Part shown: in pieces, positions 20,322 through 28,572 of the stretch
How the letters are laid out: each line of letters begins with the position of its first letter
Position numbering within the stretch: the first letter of the stretch is position 1
DNA from: Flavobacterium saliperosum
GTDB taxonomy: Bacteria; Bacteroidota; Bacteroidia; Flavobacteriales; Flavobacteriaceae
Length of the DNA stretch: 64,000 nucleotides
Direction: 5' to 3'
NCBI RefSeq assembly: GCF_900100625.1
Contig: NZ_FMTY01000002.1
Location: 1-64,000 of the forward strand
The notes under the pieces: generated by a model
What the model saw: the letters and a program-made list of their open reading frames with translations, nothing else
The model's database searches: none
What the model was told of the DNA's origin: nothing
Position numbers and translations under genes: made by a program

Positions 20322-21935
20322 ATGAGAAGAGTACTTCAAATAGCTGTTTTAGGTTTTGTTTCCATAGTATCAGCACAACAAAAACCAAAACTGGTGGTTG
20401 GTATCGTGGTGGATCAGATGAAAATGGAATATTTATATCGGTTTTCCGACGATTTTTCAGCCAACGGATTCAAACGACTGATGCATAACGGCTATACGTT
20501 TCACAACACGCATTACAATTACATGCCAACGTATACCGCGCCGGGTCACGCCTCCATTTATACGGGTGCAACTCCGGACGTACACGGAATCGTAGGGAAC
20601 GAATGGTTCAACAGGGCCACTGGAAAAGAAATGTATTGTACTGACGATGCTTCGGTTAAAACAGTTGGAGACGGGACGAAAAGTGAAGGGGAAATGTCTC
20701 CGAAAAACCTTCAGGCGACAACAATTACCGATGAGTTAAAACTGGCGACCAACTTCAAAGGCAAAGTAATCGGAATCAGTTTAAAAGATCGTGGTGCGAT
20801 ACTGCCTGCCGGACATTTTGCCAACGGGGCTTTCTGGTACAGCAAAACCGGAGCGTTCATATCGAGTACGTTTTACGGGGAACAACTGCCAAATTGGGTA
20901 ACCGAATTCAACAATCAGAAGCATTTTCAGAAATACATCGACAAAGGCTGGGACTTACTGAAACCCAAAGAAACGTACAACGAGAGTTTAACCGATAACA
21001 ATCCCTACGAAGGAAAATTGTTTAAAAGAACGCCATTCTTTCCGTACAGTCTGAAAGAAATGTATGCGGATAATGATGCCGGTGTTCTACGTTCGACGCC
21101 TTTCGGAAATAATCTGATTGTGGATTTTGCCCAACGCGCGATTGAGGCGGAAGCTTTAGGGAAAGACAATGTGACCGATTTTTTAACGGTAAGTTTTTCA
21201 TCAACGGATTATATCGGACATACTTTAGGGCCGCGTTCCATAGAATTACAGGATGCTTACCTGCGCCTGGATGAGACTATTGCCGAATTCCTGACGTATT
21301 TAGATAAAAACGTAGGGAAAGATAATTACTTATTGTTCTTAACTGCCGATCATGCCGGAGCGGAAAACGTGAAATACCTGAAAGACAACAAATATGATGT
21401 GGATAATATTCTTTGGAAGAATATCGAAAGGGAACTGGCGGAGTTTTCCACAAAGACTTTCGGTGTGGATTTAATATTGAATTATTCCAACTACAATGTC
21501 TTTTTAAATAAAGAAATCATCAAAACAAAAGGATTGGAATTGTCCAAAGTAAAGCAGGCTTTCAAAGAGTATCTGTACACCCAGAAATACGTTAAGAAAG
21601 TGTACGCCGAAGAAGAAATTCTTGCCGCATCCGGAAGCGATTATTTTTTAAATGCCGTGGCTAGAGGTTACGATCCGGTGCAAAATGGTGATTTGGTTAT
21701 TCTGTTCAAACCGGCTTATGTGGAATATTCCGGGACCGGAACCACACATGGAAGTCCGTACAGTTATGATTCGCACGTTCCTTTGATTTTCTTTGGATGG
21801 CAGATTAAAAAAGGACAGTCGCACGAGAAAAAAGTGATTACACAAATTGCTCCGACCTTGGCTCAGAAACTCAAAATCCCTTTCCCGAACGGAACCGAAG
21901 CAGAAGTGTTGACGGAAGTTCTGGAATCCAAATAA
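20322..21935 (+). CDS. pafA: PafA-type alkaline phosphatase (phosphate-irrepressible class)
   Basis: 537 residues with a signal peptide (ending VSAQQ). Key residues match Elizabethkingia PafA with a constant offset of -7: Asp31 (GIVVDQM), nucleophile Thr72 (MPTYTAPGH), Asn93 (VGNEWFN), Lys155 and Arg157 (SLKDRG). Further zinc ligands are in SSTDYIGHT, TADHAG and SYDSHVPL. PafA is a broad periplasmic phosphomonoesterase made independently of phosphate supply, important in Flavobacteria. The gene follows a terminator closely; no pho-box-like site was recognised. The monoesterase assignment rests on the K/R pair and Asn. Confidence 0.88.
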   Translation: MRRVLQIAVLGFVSIVSAQQKPKLVVGIVVDQMKMEYLYRFSDDFSANGFKRLMHNGYTFHNTHYNYMPTYTAPGHASIYTGATPDVHGIVGNEWFNRATGKEMYCTDDASVKTVGDGTKSEGEMSPKNLQATTITDELKLATNFKGKVIGISLKDRGAILPAGHFANGAFWYSKTGAFISSTFYGEQLPNWVTEFNNQKHFQKYIDKGWDLLKPKETYNESLTDNNPYEGKLFKRTPFFPYSLKEMYADNDAGVLRSTPFGNNLIVDFAQRAIEAEALGKDNVTDFLTVSFSSTDYIGHTLGPRSIELQDAYLRLDETIAEFLTYLDKNVGKDNYLLFLTADHAGAENVKYLKDNKYDVDNILWKNIERELAEFSTKTFGVDLILNYSNYNVFLNKEIIKTKGLELSKVKQAFKEYLYTQKYVKKVYAEEEILAASGSDYFLNAVARGYDPVQNGDLVILFKPAYVEYSGTGTTHGSPYSYDSHVPLIFFGWQIKKGQSHEKKVITQIAPTLAQKLKIPFPNGTEAEVLTEVLESK

Positions 21936-21939
21936 AATA

Positions 21940-21970
21940 AAAAATCCCGTCTATTAAACGGGATTTTTTT
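21940..21970. terminator. Bidirectional terminator between pafA and lysA
   Basis: AAAAATCCCGT (21940-21950) and ACGGGATTTTT (21958-21968) make a perfect 11-bp stem with T-runs on both strands. Confidence 0.9.
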
Positions 21971-21975
21971 TATGA

Positions 21976-23181
21976 TTAGATTTCAATTTCAACCTGATTT
22001 CTCAAAATATCTTCCATCGTTTCACGCTTGCGGATTAAATGCGCTTTTCCGTCCATCCATAATACTTCGGCCGGTTTAAAACGGGAATTGTAGTTCGATG
22101 CCATCGTAAAGCAATACGCTCCGGCATTTCGGAAACTTAAAATATCTCCTTCCTTGATTTCGGTGATTCTTCTGTTGGTCGCAAACGTATCGGTTTCACA
22201 GATATAACCTACCACCGAATAAAAACGCTCTTTCCCTTTCGGATGCGAAATGTTTTCAATATAATGTTCGGAACCGTACAACATCGGACGGATTAAATGG
22301 TTGAAACCCGAATCGATTCCGGCAAAAACGGTGGAAGTGGTTTGTTTTACCACATTCACTTTGGCTAAAAAATAACCCGCTTCACTCACCAAAAATTTAC
22401 CCGGTTCAAAAGCCAAGGTCAACGGGCGACCGTATTCTTTTTCAAAAGCCAAAAAACGTTTGGTTAATTTGCGTCCCAATTCTTCAATATTGGTTTCGAT
22501 ATCGCCTTTTTTGTATGGTACTTTGAAGCCGCTTCCGAAATCGATGAATTCAAGGTCCGTGAAATGTTTTGCGGTATCAAATAAGATTTCTGAAGCATAA
22601 AGAAACACTTCGATATCCAGAATGTCGGAACCGGTATGCATGTGAATGCCGTTTATGCGCATTTTGGTATTTTCCACAATTCTCAAAATATGAGGCAATT
22701 GGTGAATCGAAATCCCGAATTTACTGTCGATGTGACCTACCGAAATATTCGAATTTCCACCGGCCATTACATGAGGATTGATACGGATGCAAACCGGTGT
22801 CTGAGGATGTTTCGCGCCGAACTGCTCTAAAATTGATAAATTGTCAATGTTGATCTGTACGCCCAATGCCGCCGCTTCCTCAATTTCATCCAGGGAAACG
22901 CCGTTTGGTGTATAAATGATTCTTTCAGGCGAAAAACCGGCGTGTAAGCCAAGCTGTACTTCCTGAATGGAAACGGTATCAAGTCCGGAACCCATCTTCT
23001 TCAGTAGCTTGAGAACAGATAGGTTAGACAATGCCTTGACTGCATAATTGATTTGCAGCTTTTCCACTTTGGCAAAAGCATTGGTTAAACGGTTGTACTG
23101 TGATTGAATTTTTGCGGCATCGTACACGTAAAGCGGACACCCAAATTCTTCTGCTACTGAAAGTAATTGATTAGATTCCAT
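21976..23181 (-). CDS. lysA: Diaminopimelate decarboxylase
   Basis: 401 residues, fold type III PLP enzyme. The cofactor lysine is Lys49 (INYAVKALSN). The substrate-barrel motifs HIDSKFGI, HMHTGSDI, FEPGKFLV and the C-terminal GAYCFTMASNYN are present. The enzyme makes lysine from meso-diaminopimelate, the last step of lysine synthesis. It is monocistronic, convergent with pafA and divergent from sucC. Confidence 0.95.
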   Translation of the reverse strand: MESNQLLSVAEEFGCPLYVYDAAKIQSQYNRLTNAFAKVEKLQINYAVKALSNLSVLKLLKKMGSGLDTVSIQEVQLGLHAGFSPERIIYTPNGVSLDEIEEAAALGVQINIDNLSILEQFGAKHPQTPVCIRINPHVMAGGNSNISVGHIDSKFGISIHQLPHILRIVENTKMRINGIHMHTGSDILDIEVFLYASEILFDTAKHFTDLEFIDFGSGFKVPYKKGDIETNIEELGRKLTKRFLAFEKEYGRPLTLAFEPGKFLVSEAGYFLAKVNVVKQTTSTVFAGIDSGFNHLIRPMLYGSEHYIENISHPKGKERFYSVVGYICETDTFATNRRITEIKEGDILSFRNAGAYCFTMASNYNSRFKPAEVLWMDGKAHLIRKRETMEDILRNQVEIEI

Positions 23182-23345
23182 TTTTAATTAAATTTTTCAT
23201 AAAAATAATAAACAATTTTGATTTATAAATGCGAAATGTTTAATTCTGATAAAATTTTACCTTTTAGTTTTTCCCACAGGATTTTTTGTAGGGGGAGTAT
23301 ATGTTATAAATCAAAAAAACATTAGGCACATTCAATATACTTTGT

Positions 23346-23353
23346 TATTTTTG
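23346..23353 (+). promoter_or_regulatory. -7 box of sucC
   Basis: TATTTTTG matches the consensus exactly and leaves a leader of about 30 bases before the ATG at 23389. The in-frame GTG at 23353 overlaps the box and is not a likely start. Confidence 0.6.
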
Positions 23354-23388
23354 TGGCACTTTATACTAAAGCAAAAACACATCATATT

Positions 23389-24585
23389 ATGAATTTACAC
23401 GAATATCAAGGTAAAGAAATATTAGCAGGTTACGGCGTTCGCGTGCAACGTGGTCATGTGGCTAACAACCCGGAAGAAGCTGTTGAAAAGGCAAAACAAT
23501 TAACGGCTGAAACCGGAACAGGATGGCACGTAATTAAAGCTCAGGTTCACGCAGGTGGTCGTGGAAAAGGAGGAGGCGTTAAGCTGGCTAAAAATTTAGA
23601 CCAGGTTAGAGAAATTGCAGGTCAGATCATCGGTATGGATTTGATTACACCGCAAACCCCTCCGCAAGGTAAAAGAGTTCACAAAGTATTGGTTGCTGAA
23701 GATGTTTACTATCCAGGTGAGAGTGAAACTTCAGAATTCTATATGTCAGTTTTATTAAACAGAGGTAAAGGCCGTAACATGATTATGTATTCTACAGAAG
23801 GTGGAATGGATATTGAAGAAGTGGCTGAACATACTCCGCATTTAATCTTTACTGAAGAAATCGATCCGTCTGTTGGATTACAAGGTTTCCAGGCAAGAAG
23901 AATTGCTTTCAATTTAGGATTGTCCGGTGAGGCTTTCAAAGAAATGGTAAAATTTGTAGATGCGTTATACAAAGCGTATATCGGATCGGATGCTTCCATG
24001 TTTGAAATCAACCCGGTTTTAAAAACATCCGATAACAAAATTATTGCAGTGGATGCTAAAGTGGATTTGGATGACAACGCGTTATTCCGTCACAAAGATT
24101 TAGCTGAAATGCGTGATATCCGTGAGGAAAACCCAATTGAAGTAGAAGCGAAAGAAGTAGGATTAAACTATGTTGATCTTGACGGTACGGTAGGATGTAT
24201 GGTTAACGGTGCAGGTTTGGCTATGGCGACTATGGACTTAATCAAATATGCAGGTTTTGAGCCGGCTAACTTCCTTGACGTAGGAGGAACGGCTGATGCG
24301 AAACGTGTGGAAACGGCTTTCCGTATCATCTTAAAAGATCCGAACGTAAAAGCAATCTTAATTAACATCTTCGGTGGTATCGTTCGTTGCGACCGTGTGG
24401 CTCAGGGTGTTGTGGATGCTTACAAAAACATGGGTGACGCTATTACAGTGCCAATCATCGTTCGTTTACAAGGAACTAATGCTGAAATCGCAAAAGAATT
24501 AATCGATAATTCTGGTATGCCGATTTTATCTGCAGTGCAGTTCCAGGAAGCTGCTGACCAAGTGAAAGCCGCTTTAAGTAAATAA
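23389..24585 (+). CDS. sucC: Succinate-CoA ligase (ADP-forming) beta subunit
   Basis: 398 residues from ATG 23389 ([12 protein letters not shown]), the usual start. The ATP-grasp domain has [12 protein letters not shown]. The CoA-ligase domain has the conserved [13 protein letters not shown]. With SucD it converts succinyl-CoA to succinate while making ATP or GTP in the TCA cycle. sucD is not adjacent: a terminator follows at once. Separate sucC and sucD loci would need to be confirmed elsewhere in the genome. Confidence 0.96.
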   Translation: MNLHEYQGKEILAGYGVRVQRGHVANNPEEAVEKAKQLTAETGTGWHVIKAQVHAGGRGKGGGVKLAKNLDQVREIAGQIIGMDLITPQTPPQGKRVHKVLVAEDVYYPGESETSEFYMSVLLNRGKGRNMIMYSTEGGMDIEEVAEHTPHLIFTEEIDPSVGLQGFQARRIAFNLGLSGEAFKEMVKFVDALYKAYIGSDASMFEINPVLKTSDNKIIAVDAKVDLDDNALFRHKDLAEMRDIREENPIEVEAKEVGLNYVDLDGTVGCMVNGAGLAMATMDLIKYAGFEPANFLDVGGTADAKRVETAFRIILKDPNVKAILINIFGGIVRCDRVAQGVVDAYKNMGDAITVPIIVRLQGTNAEIAKELIDNSGMPILSAVQFQEAADQVKAALSK

Positions 24586-24612
24586 CAGAGAGTTTCAGAC
24601 TTATATAGAAAG

Positions 24613-24640
24613 AGCCTTAGCAATTGCTGAGGCTTTTTTG
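24613..24640 (+). terminator. Terminator after sucC
   Basis: AGCCTTAGCA (24613-24622) pairs with TGCTGAGGCT (24625-24634) with one G-U pair, followed by a T-run. Confidence 0.85.
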
Positions 24641-24860
24641 TTACACCAATGTAAATTTTTGGTAATGCATTTTTTGAAGTTTAAGTTAATGTTTCGAACA
24701 GGAACCGATTTATTTTATGTTTTAACAGGATTATAGCCATTCATCGAAACAAATCATCGTTTCACGGAACATTTCGTAGTTAAGGATGAATGGTGTCAAA
24801 ACCCATTTTAAATATAGGTTAAGCTATTGGAAACTAGTTCTTTTGGTTGTAGGGTTTATG
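24641..24860. other. Intergenic region with nested inverted repeats, no gene seen
   Basis: About 220 bases with no convincing reading frame. CCATTCATC (24737-24745) can pair with GATGAATGG (24785-24793), enclosing GAAAC..GTTTC (about 24746-24762). A structured RNA or an operator is possible, but no known family was recognised. Confidence 0.35.
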
Positions 24861-24868
24861 TAATTTTG
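24861..24868 (+). promoter_or_regulatory. -7 box of the 24898 gene
   Basis: TAATTTTG matches TAnnTTTG; a TTTG at 24842-24845 is a possible but slightly too close -33 box. The ATG lies 29 bases downstream. Confidence 0.5.
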
Positions 24869-24897
24869 ACCTGTAATCAAATAAAAAAAATCAAAAA

Positions 24898-25239
24898 ATG
24901 AAAAATTCAATCGCATTGTTTGTTGTTGTACTATTAATGAATACAACATTTGTTTCAGCTAACAATTCTAATGCAACAGAGGATTTGCCAAAAGCGGTAA
25001 AAAAAGTGGTTAGGTTGTTAGAGACAACCAGATTTGATGTGGAACTCGAGAAAGAGGTGGTGGTTAAAGTACAGGTTAAAATTAATTCAGCGGATGAAAT
25101 CGTTGTTTTGAATGTTGGTACCGACAATGAAGCCATCAAAAAATTCATTTCAGGAAAACTGAACTATACGAAAATCGATGCGGGTCAGTTAAAACAAGGA
25201 AGCGAGTATTCCTTTTATGTGACTTTTAAACCGGAATAA
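24898..25239 (+). CDS. Small exported hypothetical protein, 113 aa
   Basis: A signal peptide (about 1-20, ending VSANNS) is followed by a short beta-alpha-beta domain: EKEVVVKVQVKINSADEIVVLNV, a helix DNEAIKKFISGKL, then YSFYVTFKPE. The order is reminiscent of the TonB C-terminal fold (strand, helix, strand ending in a beta strand), but it is too short and divergent for a firm call. It is a single-gene unit with its own promoter and a strong terminator. Function unknown. Confidence 0.75.
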   Translation: MKNSIALFVVVLLMNTTFVSANNSNATEDLPKAVKKVVRLLETTRFDVELEKEVVVKVQVKINSADEIVVLNVGTDNEAIKKFISGKLNYTKIDAGQLKQGSEYSFYVTFKPE

Positions 25240-25260
25240 AGTATCCTTACTTACGAATAT

Positions 25261-25290
25261 AAAAATCCCGAGTGAAAGCTCGGGATTTTT
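25261..25290. terminator. Bidirectional terminator, 12-bp stem
   Basis: AAAAATCCCGAG (25261-25272) and CTCGGGATTTTT (25279-25290) pair perfectly. It serves the 24898 gene and the convergent DUF1456 gene. Confidence 0.9.
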
Positions 25291-25311
25291 GTCTTATAAA
25301 AACGAAACAGA

Positions 25312-25809
25312 TTACTTGTTGTCTTTTTTCTTTCCGTTATTGAATCGTACTTTTTCTACAATCGGTTCTTTTTTTGGAGCGGGTTTGCCTTTTCCTTTTG
25401 ACATTGGCTTTTTGAAATCGGTTTTCGATTTCGGTTTGTCGCCGGCACTTTTCGGTCTGTCGTTTGAGAATTTCGGTTTGTCACTTATCCCTTTTCCTTT
25501 TTCCCTTTCCGTACCTTTTCCTTTTTCACTATCCATTTTCGGCGCATCCGCTTTATGGCTTTTTATGACCTCCATTGGATTTTTAGGATTTTCTTTGGTT
25601 CCGCGTAAGTGAATGACCAAAGCGTTCAGAAAGTTGCGCAAAACCTGATCGCCACATTCCATATACTTCTCGTGTTCTTCGTTTCGGAAAAAATTCCCGA
25701 CTTCGCCTTTCGAAATCCGGAAATCCACTAATTCTAAAATTTCCACAATCTGGTCATCGCGTAATTGCAACGCAACACGTAGTTTTTTAAATATATCGTT
25801 GTTTGTCAT
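25312..25809 (-). CDS. DUF1456 (YehS-like) protein with long basic tail
   Basis: 165 residues. The first about 70 form the DUF1456 domain, two similar helical halves (NNDIFKKLRVALQLRDDQIVEIL..., CGDQVLRNFLNALVIHLRG). After about residue 90 the protein becomes a low-complexity tail of Lys, Pro, Gly and Asp/Glu with repeated DKPKS/GKGKP-like units. The tail is probably disordered and could bind nucleic acid. E. coli YehS (156 aa) consists of two DUF1456 domains; here a tail replaces the second. Function unknown. It is monocistronic and divergent from the TerB-like gene. Confidence 0.82.
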   Translation of the reverse strand: MTNNDIFKKLRVALQLRDDQIVEILELVDFRISKGEVGNFFRNEEHEKYMECGDQVLRNFLNALVIHLRGTKENPKNPMEVIKSHKADAPKMDSEKGKGTEREKGKGISDKPKFSNDRPKSAGDKPKSKTDFKKPMSKGKGKPAPKKEPIVEKVRFNNGKKKDNK

Positions 25810-25830
25810 AAGTCGGAATTATAATTTAAG

Positions 25831-25838
25831 CAAAGATA
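25831..25838 (-). promoter_or_regulatory. -7 box of the DUF1456 gene
   Basis: On the minus strand this reads TATCTTTG, an exact TAnnTTTG match, 21 bases before the start codon. Confidence 0.55.
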
Positions 25839-25887
25839 CAGTTTTCAGAAATGGGATTTTATTTTAACTTCGCAAAAAAATAATGCG

Positions 25888-26289
25888 ATGAACACGTACG
25901 ATGAAAAAATAAGCCTTCTTTCCGAAATGATTGCTTTTGCGGTGGTAGATGGCGAATTGCACGACCGGGAATATGATTTTTTGTGGATTATCGCACAGGA
26001 ACTGGAAATCGAAAAAGCGGTTTTCCTGGAATTATTCGGGAAACGCAACGAGACAAAAGTGATCAAAGACGAACTTCACCGCATTATGCAGTTTTATCGC
26101 CTGGCGTTGTTAATGCACTGCGACGGGATTTTGCATGAGCGCGAAATCAAAGCCATCAACGAGATTGGCATCAATATGGGATTAAACCCTATGGGAATCA
26201 AAAAAACCTTAAAAGCAATGGCCCAATCACCAAACCAAATGATTGAGCCGGAATTCCTGCTTTACTCCTTTACGGAGCAACATAATTAA
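25888..26289 (+). CDS. TerB-like small helical protein
   Basis: 133 residues, all-helical, with two similar halves. Acidic motifs follow each first helix (FAVVDGELHDREYDFL and LMHCDGILHEREIKAI), the pattern of TerB-like domains, where the Asp/Glu residues are thought to bind metal. There is no Ter operon nearby, so tellurite resistance should not be inferred. A near-consensus -7 box (TAACTTCG, 25865-25872) precedes it. Its stop overlaps the stop of the convergent oligopeptidase gene by four bases. Confidence 0.78.
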   Translation: MNTYDEKISLLSEMIAFAVVDGELHDREYDFLWIIAQELEIEKAVFLELFGKRNETKVIKDELHRIMQFYRLALLMHCDGILHEREIKAINEIGINMGLNPMGIKKTLKAMAQSPNQMIEPEFLLYSFTEQHN

Positions 26290-28472
26290 TTTTTCGATAT
26301 TTGTTTTGAGGGCTTAAATTTAGGATGCCCTGTGTGTTGATAAGCAAAGGACAGAACATCTGCAATGCTTTCAAAGTAGGTAGTATTGCTGTCGCCAATC
26401 CCATGACCGGATTCAAAATCAGTATAAAATAAAATAGGATTATTAGAGGCGTTTGCGTTTTGTAGTTTTGCCGCGAATTTTGCTGGTTGCCAGGCAATCA
26501 CTCTGGGGTCGTTCATCCCTGCAGTAATCAATGTTGCCGGATAAGCGATACCTTTTTTGATATGATGGAAGGAATCCATTTCCAGCAAAGCTCTAAATTC
26601 GATTTTGTCTTTTACTGTTCCAAACTCAGGTACATTTACCGGACCATTCGGAGTGATTTCCATACGAATTGGATTCATAACACCCACCTGAGGAATTGCA
26701 GCCGCAAATAAATCAGGGCGTTCGGTCATGGCACGACCTACTAAAATTCCGCCGGCACTGCCTCCGCATATTGCTATTTTTTCAGGAGAGGAAATTTTTT
26801 CTCTCACTAAATATTCGGCTGTTGCTATAATATCTTTCCAGGTATTGGGTTTGGTTATTTTATATCCGGCTTTGTGCCACTTATCTCCTAATTCGCCACC
26901 TCCTCGAACATGGGAAAAGACAAAAATACCTCCATAACTTACATAGTTCAGAACAAACTCAGGACTAAATTCGGGAGTAATTGAAATTCCGTATGCTCCA
27001 TAGCCAATTAATAATACAGGGTTATTACCGTCTAGTTTTATGTTTTTATCGTAAATAAGTGAAACCGGCACCATAACACCATCATGTGACGGAATCATAA
27101 TTTCTTTGGAGACAATATTTTTGAATTCCGGAAAATCGATTGGCTTTGTTAAAGGCTGAAATGTAAAAGTATTGTCGGATGGATTATATAAATAACGTTT
27201 GGTTGGAGAAGTCCATCCCGATAGGGTTACCCAGACTTCGCTTTTATTCTCGTTGATAGTTGACAGGTGCGCGGAACCTGCCTGAAAAGGTAATTCTAAT
27301 TCTGTTGGTACTGATTTTCCATTTGCTAAAAAATATACTTTGGCCTGGATGCCATATTCCGTCACAGCATAATAAAGACCGTCTTTTGTAACCCTATAAT
27401 CAGTGATACTGCCATTTTTTGGTTCTTCAACTACGGTAACAGCATTTTTAATACTGGGGTTTGAGTAAGGTGCTTTAAGAATTTTATAGTTGGAAGCGTT
27501 TTTAAAAGTGAGATAGTAAATATATTCTTTACCAAAATTAAAATCGGATATTTCATCATTTTTGGACACTAAAGGCTCCCATTTTTCAGGTTTATAATTC
27601 TCGCTTATCTTAGAATGGTATAAGATTATACGTTTGTCAATAGTTCCTACCAAACCATAGTATTTGTTCGAGTTTTTATGACAGTAATTGTGAGGTTGTT
27701 CTTCAGAAGCAATGTTAAGTTCCGGATTCGTTGTATTGGAAAACAGTTCAGCATCTTTTTTGTAATCGTCACCTAATTTATGATGATAAACTTTAGTATT
27801 TAGTCTTCGGTTTACATCAGTGATATCAGCAGAATTAAACCGACGATAAGTAAATGAATTTTGGTCCGGAAGCCAGGAAACAATGCCATTTCCAACAAGC
27901 TCTATAATTTCGGGATACTGTTTTCCGTTTTTGTCAATTATCAGTAATTCTGAACTTTCAGAGCCGTTAGCTGCTATTTTAAAGGCAACTTTGTCTCCGT
28001 TTTCCGTTGGATAAATGTTATTGATGTCATATTTCAAACCAGTACCTTTCTTATACATATCAGGGTCAAAAAGTAACTTTTCTGTTCCTTTGTATCCAAC
28101 TCTATGGTATAATTTCCCGTTTTCTTCGTTTGCGTTTCGTTTTAAATAAAAATAATGGTCATTTTCCGTAATTTTTATTATGGTAACACTGCTTTCGGTT
28201 TTTGTATCAAGCAGATTCAGTTTCTTAATAATGTTTTGTCTTTCTGGAATTTCGTTGAGTTTTGCCTTTGCATAATTGGCATTGGATTTCATCCAGTCAG
28301 CAACTTCCGGATCTTTAAGATTCTCAAGATACCGGTACGGATCTTCAAGCTTGACACCATGATATTCATCGGTAACTACTCTTTCGGGAGCGGGTTGGGG
28401 TTTTAGTTGTGCCACTGAGGCGCTAATTGAACAGAGAACAAGTCCAAAAGAAAAAAGATAACTAGTCTTCAT
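26286..28472 (-). CDS. Exported prolyl oligopeptidase (S9 family)
   Basis: 728 residues with a signal peptide (ending ...SASVAQ). Residues about 20-440 form the seven-bladed propeller that gates the active site, beginning with the family motif DPYRYLENL. The C-terminal alpha/beta hydrolase has Ser in CGGSAGG, Asp in GMNDPRV and His in SGHGIGD. It cuts short peptides after proline, probably in the periplasm. It is close in length to Elizabethkingia prolyl endopeptidase (about 705). It is convergent with the TerB-like gene with overlapping stops and no terminator between them. Confidence 0.94.
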   Translation of the reverse strand: MKTSYLFSFGLVLCSISASVAQLKPQPAPERVVTDEYHGVKLEDPYRYLENLKDPEVADWMKSNANYAKAKLNEIPERQNIIKKLNLLDTKTESSVTIIKITENDHYFYLKRNANEENGKLYHRVGYKGTEKLLFDPDMYKKGTGLKYDINNIYPTENGDKVAFKIAANGSESSELLIIDKNGKQYPEIIELVGNGIVSWLPDQNSFTYRRFNSADITDVNRRLNTKVYHHKLGDDYKKDAELFSNTTNPELNIASEEQPHNYCHKNSNKYYGLVGTIDKRIILYHSKISENYKPEKWEPLVSKNDEISDFNFGKEYIYYLTFKNASNYKILKAPYSNPSIKNAVTVVEEPKNGSITDYRVTKDGLYYAVTEYGIQAKVYFLANGKSVPTELELPFQAGSAHLSTINENKSEVWVTLSGWTSPTKRYLYNPSDNTFTFQPLTKPIDFPEFKNIVSKEIMIPSHDGVMVPVSLIYDKNIKLDGNNPVLLIGYGAYGISITPEFSPEFVLNYVSYGGIFVFSHVRGGGELGDKWHKAGYKITKPNTWKDIIATAEYLVREKISSPEKIAICGGSAGGILVGRAMTERPDLFAAAIPQVGVMNPIRMEITPNGPVNVPEFGTVKDKIEFRALLEMDSFHHIKKGIAYPATLITAGMNDPRVIAWQPAKFAAKLQNANASNNPILFYTDFESGHGIGDSNTTYFESIADVLSFAYQHTGHPKFKPSKQISKN

Positions 28473-28572
28473 AAATCCTTGATGTTTTAATGGATACTAA
28501 AAAAGAAAAACTAGGTAGAAATGAGAAGGTTAAAGTTACAAAAGAAAATTTAAAGTGTTAAAAGTAAGGGAA

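Noticed and set aside
25888-26289. Tellurite resistance locus
   Set aside because: Only a TerB-like fold is present, with no other ter genes.
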